From Sesamum alatum (taxonomy: Eukaryota > Streptophyta > Magnoliopsida > Lamiales > Pedaliaceae), in the NCBI GenBank assembly GCA_034509735.1, contig JACGWO010000006.1:37627141-37691140 (forward strand): 64,000 nucleotides of DNA. The letters run 5' to 3'. Below are positions 45,861 through 58,998 of this stretch, one piece after another. The position numbers and the translations under genes are program-made. The first letter of the stretch is position 1, and every line of letters begins with the position of its first letter. Below the pieces are notes generated by a model, which was given only the letters and a program-made list of their open reading frames with translations, searched no databases and had not been told where the DNA came from.

Positions 45861-48800
45861 GTCACTGTCAGCTTCTTGGGTCAATTGACTTGGGCCAACA
45901 CCAAGAAATAATAGTACCTTATGTGAGGCCCAATGAATTGGGCTCAGAACCTATACTTTTTAATTAAACAAGCCCAAAACAAGTTGGACCCAGTTACTAT
46001 TAATCCAACCAACTCTATACATAACCTATACTTCATTTCTTTACCTTTCCATTTTTACCAATTAAAAGTAGGTCAAAAATACACGGGCTCGAGCCCGTAA
46101 CTAGGAATTCAGACCCAAGTCCAAATCCGCATGTTTACATTAGATCCGACCCAGACCTAGACCGATTTAATTAAAACGTTCTGGCGTTAATCAGGTAATA
46201 TATCCAGTATTACCCGATATTAATCATACCCAATTTTATTTAATTCTTTCTCCAAAATTATCTGATTCTTAAATCATTTATAAATCGTTGAACTATCATT
46301 AAAAACAACAAATGTATCAGTACATTACCATAAAAAATAATAACATATATCAATATCGAAATCAGAAATAACCTATTAAAACAAATACACATACACCAAT
46401 TACTTTTAACAAAGATGTCAATTCATTGAGATTACCAATATTACTTCCCCAAATGTGAGACCCAAAACAACCCTCAAAGGGCATAATATCCCCTTTTTCA
46501 TCCCACAATCTTCAAAAAATACTACTTTTTCCAACTCAAGAATTTCAATGCAACAAGGAATCAAGCAAACATAGGGTAAGGTTGGGTATGGGGAAGCAAA
46601 GCACAATTGAGTGCCACGTGGCTCATCATCATCGTCATCTATCCCCATCTTCAAATTTTCATCTATGCTATAAATGGGGTTGATCATTAGAAAGCAACCC
46701 CCTCACACAAAGTAGATCAAACATTTATTATTATATTTATATTATACATCATCAATTCAACCATCTAAACTTTATTCAATTTTAAGACTAGCATTCCCTC
46801 TTTTTTTTTCTCCCTAGCAAGTTGTAATTTCATGTCATAAATTCATCAAATGTGTCTAAAACAGGACCTGAAGTTTTACATATTATCGACACTAACAGAA
46901 AAAGAAAAAATAATTGAAAATTAAATCAATTCCCAACTTTTTTTTCATAAAGCTTTCTATTTTTACAACAAAAATTAAATAAATACAAAAATATGTCTAG
47001 TAATTTATCCTATATAAAAACAAGAAAAAGTAAAATTAAAAATTTCAAGAAAATATATTGAAAAAAAAAATTGTATACTTGTGAAGTGATAAGGACAAAT
47101 GGGGTGGAGGGGAGGGGCTGATGATGTACGATATGAAACGGGGGAGGGGGCCCACTAATAAGTGTGGGTGAGTTGGGGCCCAGGGAGGAAGTACATTCCC
47201 CGCGTTGGTCCATAAACACCGTACCCTATTCGGCTCCTCTGGAACAGTTGTCTATCGACGTTATAGGTTCAGGTGGGCCCATTTATTTGAGCATCAACAC
47301 GTGGCATTATCTGATTTAACCTTGGAACGGTGCAGCGAGCTGCGGCTCTAGGGGCTAGGGGGGCGGCATCCAGACTTTTAGTACTAGCCTTTGTCGGTGG
47401 ATTTCATTCTTGAAAATAATTTTGGATTTTTCTCAACTTATTAATTCAATTTTAAATATTTCTTTTGTGTTCTGGCAAAATAATTATATTAACCACCCTC
47501 GTTTTTTGTCATTTGAAGTTGATTAGTAAGAGCTCAAATTTAATTTTAATAATGATCTATGTCTAAATTACAGCATTTTACGAGATCACGTCTGTATAAA
47601 AAAAGATCTAAATATATTTCTGTAAGTTGGAAATAAAAAAAATATGACCTGAAAAGTAAAAAATCGTAAAAACCACACTATAGAAGCTCCGACTATAACC
47701 CATAATGCTTAAATTGGTAAGGTTGTAAAATGAACAACAGGGAAAGTCGTGAAAGTAACGGGTAACACAAATTGTACTTGGAATATAGAGGTAGTATTTA
47801 TAAAATTTTTGAGTTGTAAAATTTCAAGTGAACTACAAATCAAAAAATATTCGTGCCCACATCATGAGTCTACATACCCTGAATTCAAGTTCGATGAGGG
47901 ACAATCGGTATAACCTGAATAGAAAATACATGATTTTGACCTATGTTATCATTGAATTTATTATATTTTCATAATTTACATAAATCAAAGATACTTAATT
48001 TAAGGATGTGGACAATTATTTTGTTGAAGTGGGAAGTAGTAAAGTATTAGGTGTGTGCAATTTCATCCATGATTCTCATTTATCACACGTAAAAATGTCA
48101 TATTATTAATTAATAATAGAAGAAATCATGCATGAACATAACAATTGATGGTCACTAAAACAATTATTCAGTATTCATTGAACTGATTTTGTTAATTAGA
48201 TGCTTTTGTTTGTGCTTTCACTTTCAGAAGATGCCCCCAACCCCCAACCTCTATTAATTCCTTGTCTCTATCACTACCAACACTTTTTCAAAACTAATTA
48301 AGTACCTCTTCCTCAAAATTAATCTTATAATTATAATGTCATATATTCGAATACTCCAAACACGAATATACGTATGCTTTTATAATAATTTCATATACGT
48401 TTATACGTGTCGTTCAAATGTAATATTTAATTTAGAATTATATATGATGATATATGAACGTGACAATGATATGCGGTTAGTACTGATTATGCACAATTTA
48501 AATTAAAATTTGTATACAGAGAAACTACAATAAAAGTAAAACAATATCAACACCCAAAAAAAACGTAAATCGAAAAGCCAAGCTTAATCATGAATATTCG
48601 AATATATCAATATAACCCTTAAACCCACATTTTTTAAATCTTGAAAATTTGCAACTTTATTATTTTAATTAATATTGATATTATGATATTCAAGAAAATG
48701 AGTAGTCAACAGCAGTAAATTATGGAGGGAATTAGGAATATATATTATTAGTCAAATTTGATTCTCTATGCTTCACAAATACTTTGAGCATGTTCACTCC

Positions 48801-49051
48801 CAAATATTTTAAGAAATATGTTTATTCTTGTCACGGCTACTCAAAAATAAAATTAAAAAAAAATAGTAAAGAACACAAAATATTCGCCCAAGATTGCATT
48901 GCACATAAACATTGAGATAAAAGCCTACAAATGTGTAGGGAATCTGCAAACGGAAGTGAAATTCCCTTATGCTATCAAATTCTTCACAAAATAACTTTTC
49001 ATGGGTCAGTTTTATACTATTTTTATTCTTTTTTAAACTATCATCACCGGT

Positions 49052-49206
49052 CAATACTTGTTGGCTCAATTGATAAAGACGAACCACTTTCGATTAAATA
49101 GTTGTGGGTTTAATTCGCCCTGTTGATGAATGACTATATTGATTTATAAATACTTTTGTAAGTGACTTATGGTCTCAATAGCATGTCCTAATTCGTAACG
49201 ATGGCT
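49052..49206 (+). repeat. SINE-like repeat, single copy
   Basis: Head with an A-box-like TGGCTCAATTGA and a B-box-like GTGGGTTTAATTCGCC, followed by one tail unit (ACTTATGGTCTCAATAGCATG...ATTCGTAACGATGGCTC) related to the tandem tails at 33043-33420. Noncoding. Confidence 0.55.
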
Positions 49207-49306
49207 CATGTAGAAGACTTGCAAATTATTTTTTTTATGCCAAAAAAAGAAAAGAAAAGAAACTACCGCCAAGTTTAGTAGGGCATCAAAGAGGAAAGTA
49301 CTTGTT

Positions 49307-49486
49307 AGAAAACTCTTTTCTGGACCAGATTTGGTCGAACCAATCCAATCACAAAGCAAGTCTGATATACTTATTATGTGATTGGTCACTTTTCCTAAAC
49401 TGTATATCAATCACACTAAAAGTGTATTGTACTTACTATATGATTGGTTCAAGTTTAACCAAGTCAGGTTTGAGTTATAATTTTCT
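49307..49486. mobile_element. Palindromic MITE, copy 2
   Basis: Same layout as the element at 2905-3084: an AGAAAA-type end, TTTGGTCGAACC, ATTGGTCACTTT in the centre and GTTTAACC...AATTTTCT at the other end. The arms have decayed more than in copy 1. Noncoding. Confidence 0.7.
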
Positions 49487-51229
49487 GTATTTGAAGCATA
49501 AAAAACGTGGGATTGAGGATTTGGACATCTTTATTAGTTTCATAAAGTTGTGGAAAATTAAATGAATGTACTATAGTTGTGGTAAAGTGACACTATCACT
49601 TAATTCTTTTCAAACACATTTGTTAATATAATCATAAATAAATTATAGTACTAATTGCCTATCACGATCTTCATTTATAACTATAAAATAAATAAGGACT
49701 TGATGTTTTAATATAGTAGTACATTTATGTCATTTTTGGCTCATCATGCTCTCCTCTACACTTTACAAGTGTCTTCAATTTGACTTGTATTCCAACTCAA
49801 TTAATTATTCGTCCATAAATTATTATTATTTTTTAAAAAACCTCGAATTATCATATGATTCGATGTTTTACAATTATAATCTCGTATACTTGACAAAATA
49901 TTTTTGACACATGTAAGATTTTAGATAGTAAGTGTTTAGAGAAAATAAGATAACGAAGCTTATAAGATGTTAGTAATAATAATTTTTGTAACTGCCAGAA
50001 CCAAATTTGAATGAACTTCTCAAGATTTAAAATATATATATATATATATTATTTTTTAACGGGATTATAAATATTTCTAATTATGGAATAATGAAATTAG
50101 TTATACATATTTATCATTTTAATAATTATTATTAAGTAATAAAAATACATTGCTTTGAGCAAAGGGTGTGCATTTAAAGCTGACTGATAAACAGTGTGGG
50201 ATGGGAGTGGGATGGCACTAATCATTCTAAGGGCCAAACTGCAAAAAGGGCACAAATTTGCAGGGAGGAAAAAGTAAGAAAAAGAAGTAGCACGGACTTT
50301 TTTGCTAAAATTCCCCCGTTAACTCCACGTGGCGTCGTCTCATTGGTTGTAGCGCTCGAGCGTGAAACAGCGCTCGGTTACACACACAAATATATTCTCC
50401 TCCCTTTAAAAGCATCTCCTCCTCATAAAAAAGCTAGGAATGGCATAATTATAATATTATTATCCTAATTTCTCTTTTTTCTCATTAAAAGGTGAAAACT
50501 AATGTTTTAATTAATTAATTAATTATTATAAGAAAAAGTATGAAAGAAATATTAAGTAAGTAAAAAAGTAAAAGTAGTCATTATGACAATTTACCCTTAA
50601 TAGTAAAAAAATTGGGAGGAGTGGGAGTTGACACTTCACTTTCGAGGTTATTTAAATTATATTCATTCACAACCTATTGTTGAAGAACAAAAATTTAATT
50701 ATAAATTGATGAATTTATAGATGTTTAATTTGTTTTGAATTTTAAAAAGACAACGTTAAAATGATTTTCACAAGGGGGTTACGTCAAGGTCTTGAAAATA
50801 TATATAAATGATCCCAAAAAAAATATATTAATCACATAATAGGTCAAGATTCATTTTAATATAATCAGTTTGTACCTCATGATTTAATTTGAACTCGGGT
50901 AGTACAGACTCACGATGACCACTCTATCATCTTTGGATTAATGATTCAAATACAATCGTACAGCTCGGGATATTTTAGAAATATTAAACCTAAATGCCCC
51001 AAGTAGCTCTCGCGATTTACTATCTCGCTAGAGACTTAACATGGTTCCCAACTTACCTCAGCATATTCAAGTTTTCTAATTAAACCCTAAGCGAACGTAT
51101 CGAATTTGAACACATATTAGATTCTTAACGTAGTATAATAAAAAAATAATTTTGATAGGTATAACAAAGCCACATGAAAGAATGACAAAAATACCCTACA
51201 GGAGGCCCAAAATTACTAATTGGACAAAC

Positions 51230-51610
51230 CCATATCCTTTACTCGGCCGGGTCGGATGACCCAACCAGCTTCTGGCCGACACGATCAAGGCAACCCATCA
51301 AATAGGAGCAGTTGGATAGCCTGAAGAATTCAGATTGACAAGACACCTGGCAGAGAGCAAGTGGACGATTTCAACTTTATAAATACCTTTTTTAAACAAC
51401 ATTTAAGGTATGACATTTATTATACCAGCTTTAGATACTAAGGAGATCCCATCCTTCTATCTCGACCTCATCACTGACTTAAGCATCAAAGAGTCTTACC
51501 TAGGACCTCCCAGCAAGCCTAACGATTCTCTTTTCTCAGATCTTAAACTACTCTGGAGACATCATACGCGACCAGCAACCTTAGACCCCGCATCAGATTT
51601 GTAAGAGTCG
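51230..51610 (+). mobile_element. LTR retrotransposon remnant (LTR-like fragment)
   Basis: A GC-richer island in AT-rich DNA with the typical order of an LTR: TTTATAAATACC (TATA-like, 51377-51388), then about 80-110 bases later a CTGACTTAAGCATCA segment and a CCTACAGG-like end, as in many plant gypsy LTRs. No gag or pol sequence is next to it. Identity rests on this wording only. Confidence 0.4.
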
Positions 51611-54600
51611 TTTTGATTAGAATAAAAAATATTATAGTGGGACATTATTTTATATCTTACTATAAAATAAAATATAATTATTGAACATGGTATAATTGGA
51701 TAAATTCAATTTGAGATTAGTAATGAATATAACCTTTTAGTCATTTCGTTACACGTGCAATGCGACCTATATTTGAAAATCATCAAATAAAGAACATCAG
51801 AAATAATTATTCAAAAGACTCATCAAAATGATAAAGCTGATATTAGCTATAACTCCTCGATCGTTATTAGAATGTCTTAATTAATTATTATCACGTAAAT
51901 TCAAAGTTTATAATATTACCAATAATGCCAAAGGGTGTGTTCTATTTTATTTATAAAAAAAAAACATTAATGTGGATTATTCTTTTAATAAGGGATTCAT
52001 GGGAAACAACAAAGGGTGATGTTGATGTTCCTTTGACCATCAAAGAATGTGATATTACAGAAACCTTTTTCAGACGCTTTCTCCTAACCAAATGTAATAA
52101 TAATATTAATAATTTTAATCAAATAATTACCCTTAAAATTAACAAAATAATTAGCTTTAAAATATTTTGTGCAAACGGTACAACAAAAGTTAAAAGTACT
52201 GTTTTTTTGCTGCAGTGCTGTACGCTGCAAAGCAGCCTTCACCGGCGCCGTAATGTACTTTTGACGTAATCTTTCCTTCTTCCGCAGAAACGTGTCATTG
52301 CTAACACGACATCAACACTAAAAGTACAAGACTGTAGAACATAATGAGCATTCTCACTTTTCTTACAACATTGGGAGAGGACAAATGCGATTCTAATTAA
52401 GGTATACTAATTGAGATTAAGAATGTGATTAGAAGAAATTAATAATAATGTTGGAAATAAATAATGTAGTCCCCATCTGGAAAAAGTGGGTGGAGATGGG
52501 CAATGCTTGCTTGTATTGATTAATTAATCCAGAGATCTTACGTAATAAATGGATTAAATGCAATTTGCCTCCTGTATTAACCTAAAAGAACAATTACCTC
52601 ATATGAAAAAATAATTAGTAATTTACCCCCCAATATTATTCAAAATACAGCAAACAATCCCCTCACATGGAGTTTTTTGCTATATTTTTTAAAATACAGG
52701 GGATAAATACTATTTATTTTTTCACAGATGATTTTTTGCACATTTTACATATCACAATGGGGTAATTACATTTTTTCCTGTAATAAATGCACATGACATA
52801 CCATGCAAGCATTATGCTCACCTTTTGCCAACACTAATATGATTAATGAATTCTAAACATGTGCTTAACACCTAATTACCCACTACTTAACATGACAATT
52901 ACCAATTTAAATACCTCTAATTACACAAATTATATCTTAATTAAACCTGTTCGCAAGGCTGAGTTCTCAAAACTATTTTATATTTTATTTAGAACATTTT
53001 ATTATATTGAATTAATTATGCTATGTTGATGTAATTATCTACTTCTATAAAAAATAGATATAAATGAATTTAATTCCGAAGAACCTAGTCAGCCTTAATA
53101 GTTTTTTATGCGGGTTTTATTTATTGGGTTCGATAAAGTACCTAAAAATAAAATAATTGAAAAGACGATGAATTGGTTATGCAAATTTTGACTTGTGTTT
53201 GAATTTATTTTAGTTGTTCATCTATAAAAATTATTGTATAATAAGAATAAATGCTACTATTAGCACCTAATTAATCAATTAAAATTTAATGGAATATATA
53301 TAACAGTAAACATTTCTAGTTTTAGGTTATTGAAATCTAGTAAGTAAAGCCAATCAATTTTTTGTTGGTCCAATAAATGAAAACAAACATATCATGAATC
53401 TGAATTTATTATGTCATTATTATTTTGGATGATCTTATGTGTCCTATCAAACATTAATAGTAAAGTTGTACTATTGAACATTTCATAGCTTTTGTTTTGT
53501 TTTTATTCTTAATTGTGTAAGTTTCAATGTTTTTTTATTTAATTAAATTTTGTGTGAGAAGTAAAAATATGTTTTTATTCATATGTTTTGTTCTAAAGTT
53601 TTCTTAAGAGATATGATTAAATGAAAATGTGTTTGAATTAAGATATTTATTTTGATAATTTTCAATATGAAAAGATGTGATATTTCACAATAATTTTTTA
53701 TATAACGAACATGATAGAATTTATTTGTATGCAATTGATCATTGAAAATTTGAATCCATGAATAAATGCCAAACCAAACATGTTCTTACTCAAAAATTCT
53801 CCTAGTGCAAAAGCAATATCACACTACTTGATACTTTTTAACATATCAAATATTTCATAACTCTGAATAAATCAAATTTGAGTCAAGTTCGACAAAAATT
53901 TTAAGTTCGAGCTTCTAAAAGACTCGTTCAATTGAGTTTGACCCATGATTACGAGCTTCACAATTTGCAGTCCTATTTTATGTGGGTTTATTTTAATTTA
54001 TTGACAGAGTTATCAGGCCAACGTATAATTAAGAGCATATTCTATATAACTGAAAAAGATATGTTAAAATTACTGCAAACCATAGATTATTTATAAAAAT
54101 AAGGGTAAATTACAATTACTTTCCTTAAAGTTAGCATAATTATTGATATTTTTTCATTGTTTGAGAAACTACAAATACCCATTGATTTTAACGGTCATCT
54201 AACAACTAGCCAAATCTGTTTGTTTCCGTTATGTTTCCATCCAATTTTTTTTGTAGCGAAATGACCAAAATATTCCCGTACACTATAAATTAAAAACTTA
54301 CCTATCTTTTTCCATTCACCTCATCTGTCTTGTAAATATATATTTTTATTTTGTAAAAAAAAAAGGAAAAACATACAACAACATAGAAATTGCTAATTTC
54401 AATCATTCATTCAAAAATTACATAATTTTAGCAAATATAAAGTATTGATAATTTTTCAAACAACAAATGAATACTCGTAAGTACACACAATTTCAGAAGA
54501 ACTTGTCGTAATTTATGCTAAGATGAATTATAATTTTCATGGATGACTCTATTTCACTATGCATTGACAAAGCAATTTCCATGTAGATAATAGTACTATA

Positions 54601-54760
54601 CTACTCTTTTTTTTATTTCGAAAATAATTGTACTATGTTTACTTTGTAATTTTTAGGAAATAAAATACTAGAAATGCAAATTTTGGCTGGCGTGGGGTTA
54701 GCTAAGCTCATATGTGAGCTGGATCCACACTCAAATGGAGCGACCCACTACCAAATGAAC

Positions 54761-54805
54761 CCCTTCTCCCCCCCCCCCCCCACCCCCACCCCCAACCCCA
54801 CCCCA
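54761..54805. repeat. C-rich tract with G-quadruplex potential on the minus strand
   Basis: About 14 C residues in a row followed by CACCCCCACCCCCAACCCCACCCC. The complementary strand holds five or more runs of four or more G. It lies 400 bases upstream of the type-B ARR start. Confidence 0.6.
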
Positions 54806-55204
54806 CGTAAAGAAAAAAGAAGAAGGAAAGAAAAGGGAAAATGAAAAACCAACATAAAGATTAATCCCAATAAACTACTCAAGGAAGAAAAAGAACTAGT
54901 TCAAGAACAGCACACGAAATACAGACAGCCCTCAATGTCCTCAATCTCACATATGAGCGCACACACGTATATAAAGCAAAATAGTTTCTTCCCTTTTCTT
55001 CTTCTTACTAAGAATCCCTCGGAGAAAATAATTTGAAGTTTGAGTTTGTAAATTGCAAATTCCCCGTTTTCCACTAGATTATATCCTGTATATGGATTCT
55101 TCGAAAAAGAAGTTGAGAATATGTGATTTCTGACATATTTCCCATCTGGGCTTTGTTGTTTGCATGCAAATTTTAAGTTGTATTCGGTGATTCTTGAAGA
55201 AAAA

Positions 55205-55639
55205 ATGGATCTTGGAGTGAAACCCGTGTCTTTTGCAAGTTCGAGTGCTTCTTGGAAGTCCGCCGACGGAGTTCCAGACCAGTTTCCGGCGGGTCTGAGA
55301 GTGCTAGTTGTGGATGACGACCCCACTTGTTTGAGGATCTTGGAGAAGATGCTGAAAAATTGTCTGTATGAAGGTAATCTGTTAACACAGACATGCGTAT
55401 GTTACACTTTTATTCTTAAGCAATTGACTGTTTCTGGTAATCTTTTCTTGAATAGTTAAAATTTTTGTTTGTATTTTTCTGTTTTTCATTTGTATATATA
55501 TACATGACAGATCTTCTATCAGAACTTCGTACTTTTTTAGGAATTTTTCTCATTTTGGAGTTACAATTTTGTGATTGACTAGGGGAAGTATGGAGGAGGG
55601 TTTGTGAAATGATGTCGTATGGGCTTATGATTCCATTTC

Positions 55640-55693
<54 letters not shown>

Positions 55694-58600
55694 CTTGAAA
55701 TTAGAAAAAATTGGTAGTTGACTTTAGATCTTGTGCAGAGCTCCTAGTGTTTAATCTTGTGCATCCATTAGCCTTATATGTTTAATCTTGGACTAAGATA
55801 TTTATAATATTCGATTGTATTTGTTGGGTGATGAATCTGAATTGTGTTTTTGCTTTCTCCAGTTACTACATGCAATCGAGCAGAGGTTGCACTGAAGTTT
55901 CTCAGGGATAACAGAAATGGCTATGACATTGTTATAAGCGACGTACACATGCCTGATATGGATGGTTTTAAACTTTTGGAGCACGTCGGACTCGAGATGG
56001 ATCTGCCAGTTATCAGTCAGTATTATTACTTTGTGATTTTGTTTCGATTTGTAATTAGCAATAATAAGTTACATCTAACCTTAGTTCTTTCTCCTTGCCT
56101 GGTTTTGTGTTTTTATAGTGATGTCGGCGGATGATAGCAAAAATGTCGTGATGAAGGGTGTTACGCATGGAGCTTGTGACTATCTTATAAAACCAGTTCG
56201 TATGGAGGCATTGAAGAACATATGGCAGCACGTGGTTCGGAAGAAGAAGCATGAGTGGAAGGAAAAGGATTTTGAACAGTCAGGAAGTGTGGATGATGTG
56301 GAAAGACAGCAAAAACCAATCGAAGATGTAGATTATTCCTCGTCGGCTAATGAAGGAACTTGGAAAAATTCCAAGAAAAGGAAGGATGAGGACGATGAAG
56401 CAGAAGAAAGGGATGATTCATCCACATTGAAAAAGCCACGGGTTGTTTGGTCAGTGGAGCTGCATCAGCAATTTGTAACTGCTGTTAATCAACTCGGAAT
56501 AGACAGTACGAAGCTTCTTCCTCCTTTTTCTCTGTCTTTCTCTGTTCCTGTTGTTTTCTATCTGTTTTACACAGCTTCATTATCATCTGTTGCTTTTGGT
56601 AATCTGAAATTTTTTAATTTGCTGGTGGCTCGTGCAAAGTCCCGTCGGTTCTTAATACTTTTTATCTAAATTTTCTTTCTTTCCTTCTTACGGGTTGGGG
56701 GTACGGAAAGGGCTGCTATGGGAGGCTAGTGCTATGAGAGAATGATCTTGGAATAAGCACTGTGGTATTTAGAACTTGAGCACGACCCAACATAGATTTT
56801 GAGAACATTTGGAAAAAATATGTCGGTGTTTTCTAGTATTCTGAAATAAACTTTCATCTTCTTGAACTTCAATGTTAGAGGCAACCTCTTAAGACCTATG
56901 TCCTACCTGAAGGCCCGTCAAGTAATAAAATAACATTGAAATGGTATAATAATCACAAGAAGATTACAAATGAGTATACCTAGAAACCGCACTGAATTTT
57001 GTTTTCTTGCATCCTATTTATAGCTGCAGATTGAGTTCATCCATTTAGGAGTAAGGCCTATGAATAACTGTGATTTCTCGAATATTGATATCGATGCCAC
57101 TTTGGACTTTGGAGTACTCAACTCACTGTGTTCTAGTACAAGATAACGAGAAAGTATACTTGAAAATCTCAGTTTTAGATCATTTTATTGCCTCAGAGGT
57201 ACTGACCTTTACATTTCAATAATGATAGAGACAAAAATGATTTTTTAATTTAAACGCCCTGTTATAATGAGTTACTTTGTGCTTACTGGGCAAATGTGTG
57301 TTACTTCTGCTGTCATATGTGTATGGACAAATCTCCACGTAGCAGCTAGAACAATATTATTGTTTTAGATTCCTTTGCATACATGGTTTTGCTGTTGCAT
57401 ACTTGTAATCATTATTTCCTACTGTTTGATTATTGCAGAGGCTGTGCCTAAGAAAATCCTGGAATTAATGAATGTTCCTGGTCTTACAAGAGAGAATGTT
57501 GCAAGCCATCTTCAGGTTTGGGCAGCTGTAAATTTATTTTTTGTTCACAAGCTAATCTGCTGAAGCACCTTGCTCAATCATTATCTGAACTATGCATTCT
57601 TTTAATTTACATAGACGTCTGAAATCCACTTGGTTTGAAAGTTAACGTTAAGCAACTATTCTTTCAGAAGTATCGCCTGTATCTCAGAAGGCTAAGTGGT
57701 GTATCGCAGCATCAGAATGGGTTAAGTAGCTCATTTATGGGACCCCCAGATGCGCCGTTTGGGCCAATGTCATCGCTCAGTGGTGTTGATCTTCAAGCTC
57801 TTGCTGCTTCCGGTCAACTCCCACCCCAAAGTCTAGCTACCATCCAGGCAGCTGCACTTGGTAGGGCTACTACCAAGTCTGCCATAACCGTACCTCTCGT
57901 TGATCAAAGAAATATTTTCAGCTTTGAAAATCCAAAGTTAAGGTTTGTTGATGGGCAGCAACAACAAAACAACAACAGTAAGCAAGTGAACTTACTGCAT
58001 GGAATCCCGACAAATATGGATTCAAAACAGCTAGCCAGTTTGCACCAATCTGCGCAGTCCTTCGGTAGCATGAGTATGCATGTCCACTCCCAGGCAAGCC
58101 AAAGCAACTCATTGCTGACTCAGATGGTTCAACCACCGTCGAGGACTCAAATTTTAAACGAAATCAATGGTAGCCATGCGCTGAATCTTCCATCATCTGT
58201 AGGTCAACCTGTTTTGTCACAGGGAGTTCCTAATGCTGTCTTGGGCCGGAATGGAATTGAGAATGTTCGCGGACCACCATATACTTCTGTTTCCCAGCCC
58301 TCTACCGTTGTAGATTTCTCAAGGAGTCAGAGCACAGAGTTTCTGGGGACTAGCTTTTCGCTTGTGAGTAATTCAGGAATATCGAATCTCACTTCTAAGC
58401 TTCAAGATGAAGTTAACTCAGAAATGAAAGCATCTAGAGGCTTTGCTCCTAATTTTGATATTTTCAATGATATAAATCAGAATAGAACCCAGGATTGGCG
58501 TTTGCAAGACGTTCCATCAACTTTTGAAACCCAACAACACTCAAATGTACGAGGCAGCCTGGATGTTTCATCATCGGTTTTAATTCAGCAACAGTTTTCT

Positions 58601-58998
58601 TCTAACCAGAAGAGTGGACAAAACAGGGTTCCACCTGTTAATAAGGCAGCCTTCTCAGTTGCAGATGGTCTTGGCAACAGTTCCAACATTGGTCAGCAGC
58701 TTAGCTCATCTTTAGTGGACAATCCATCAAGAATTAAGGCTGAAAGACCACCTGATATGGGCTACCAGAATGGCCTTTTCTCTGAACACTTTGGCCAGGA
58801 GGACCTCATGACGGCTATTCTCAAACAGGTTAGCTTCTTCCTTCTGACCCTGAACCAACTTGTACTAGTATTGTTTACTTCTGACTAGATCCATTTTCTA
58901 ATGCTAAATTTTCTTCACGGCAGCAGCAAGGAGGCATGGAACCCATTGAAAACGAGTTTGGCTTCGACGGGTACCATCTCGATAATCTTCCTGTATAG
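55205..58998 (+). CDS. Type-B two-component response regulator (ARR1/ARR2-like)
   Basis: Transcription factor at the output of the cytokinin phosphorelay. Exons: 55205-55373, 55863-56015, 56119-56505, 57439-57515, 57668-58828, 58924-58998; 673 residues with phases closing. Receiver domain: VDDDP (Asp38/39 acidic pocket), phospho-acceptor Asp83 in [11 protein letters not shown], and Lys132 in DYLIKPVR. An acidic/basic linker with SKKRK follows (likely nuclear localisation). The GARP Myb-like DNA-binding domain runs from [15 protein letters not shown] (about 212) through [20 protein letters not shown] (about 270). The C-terminal part is Gln/Ser/Pro-rich, as in activation domains, and ends [19 protein letters not shown]. 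The last acceptor is a tandem CAGCAG, so one Gln may vary. Intron 1 contains a (GA)23 run. Confidence 0.93.
55643..55689. repeat. (GA)n microsatellite in intron 1 of the ARR gene
   Basis: A 47-base uninterrupted GA run, likely to be length-variable. Confidence 0.9.

Larger units (their letters stand above)
45061..55204. other. 10-kb gene desert upstream of the type-B ARR gene
   Basis: No intact gene is supported. It contains the ABRE-like cluster (45700-45860), promoter-like islands (46600-46700, 47090-47400, 50180-50440), a SINE relative (49052-49206), MITE copy 2 (49307-49486), an LTR-like fragment (51230-51610), a Helitron-end-like fragment (about 51745-51770), inverted-repeat debris (52555-52780, 54100-54200) and a C-rich tract (54761-54805). 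The open frames here are short and do not resemble any family I know. Confidence 0.5.

Noticed and set aside
46418..46687. 89-residue minus-strand open frame
   Set aside because: Low-complexity, no motif, and it runs opposite to a promoter-like island; no support for translation.
51925..52269. 114-residue plus-strand open frame
   Set aside because: AT-rich, Lys/Asn/Ile-biased translation with no domain; likely chance in a repeat-rich desert.
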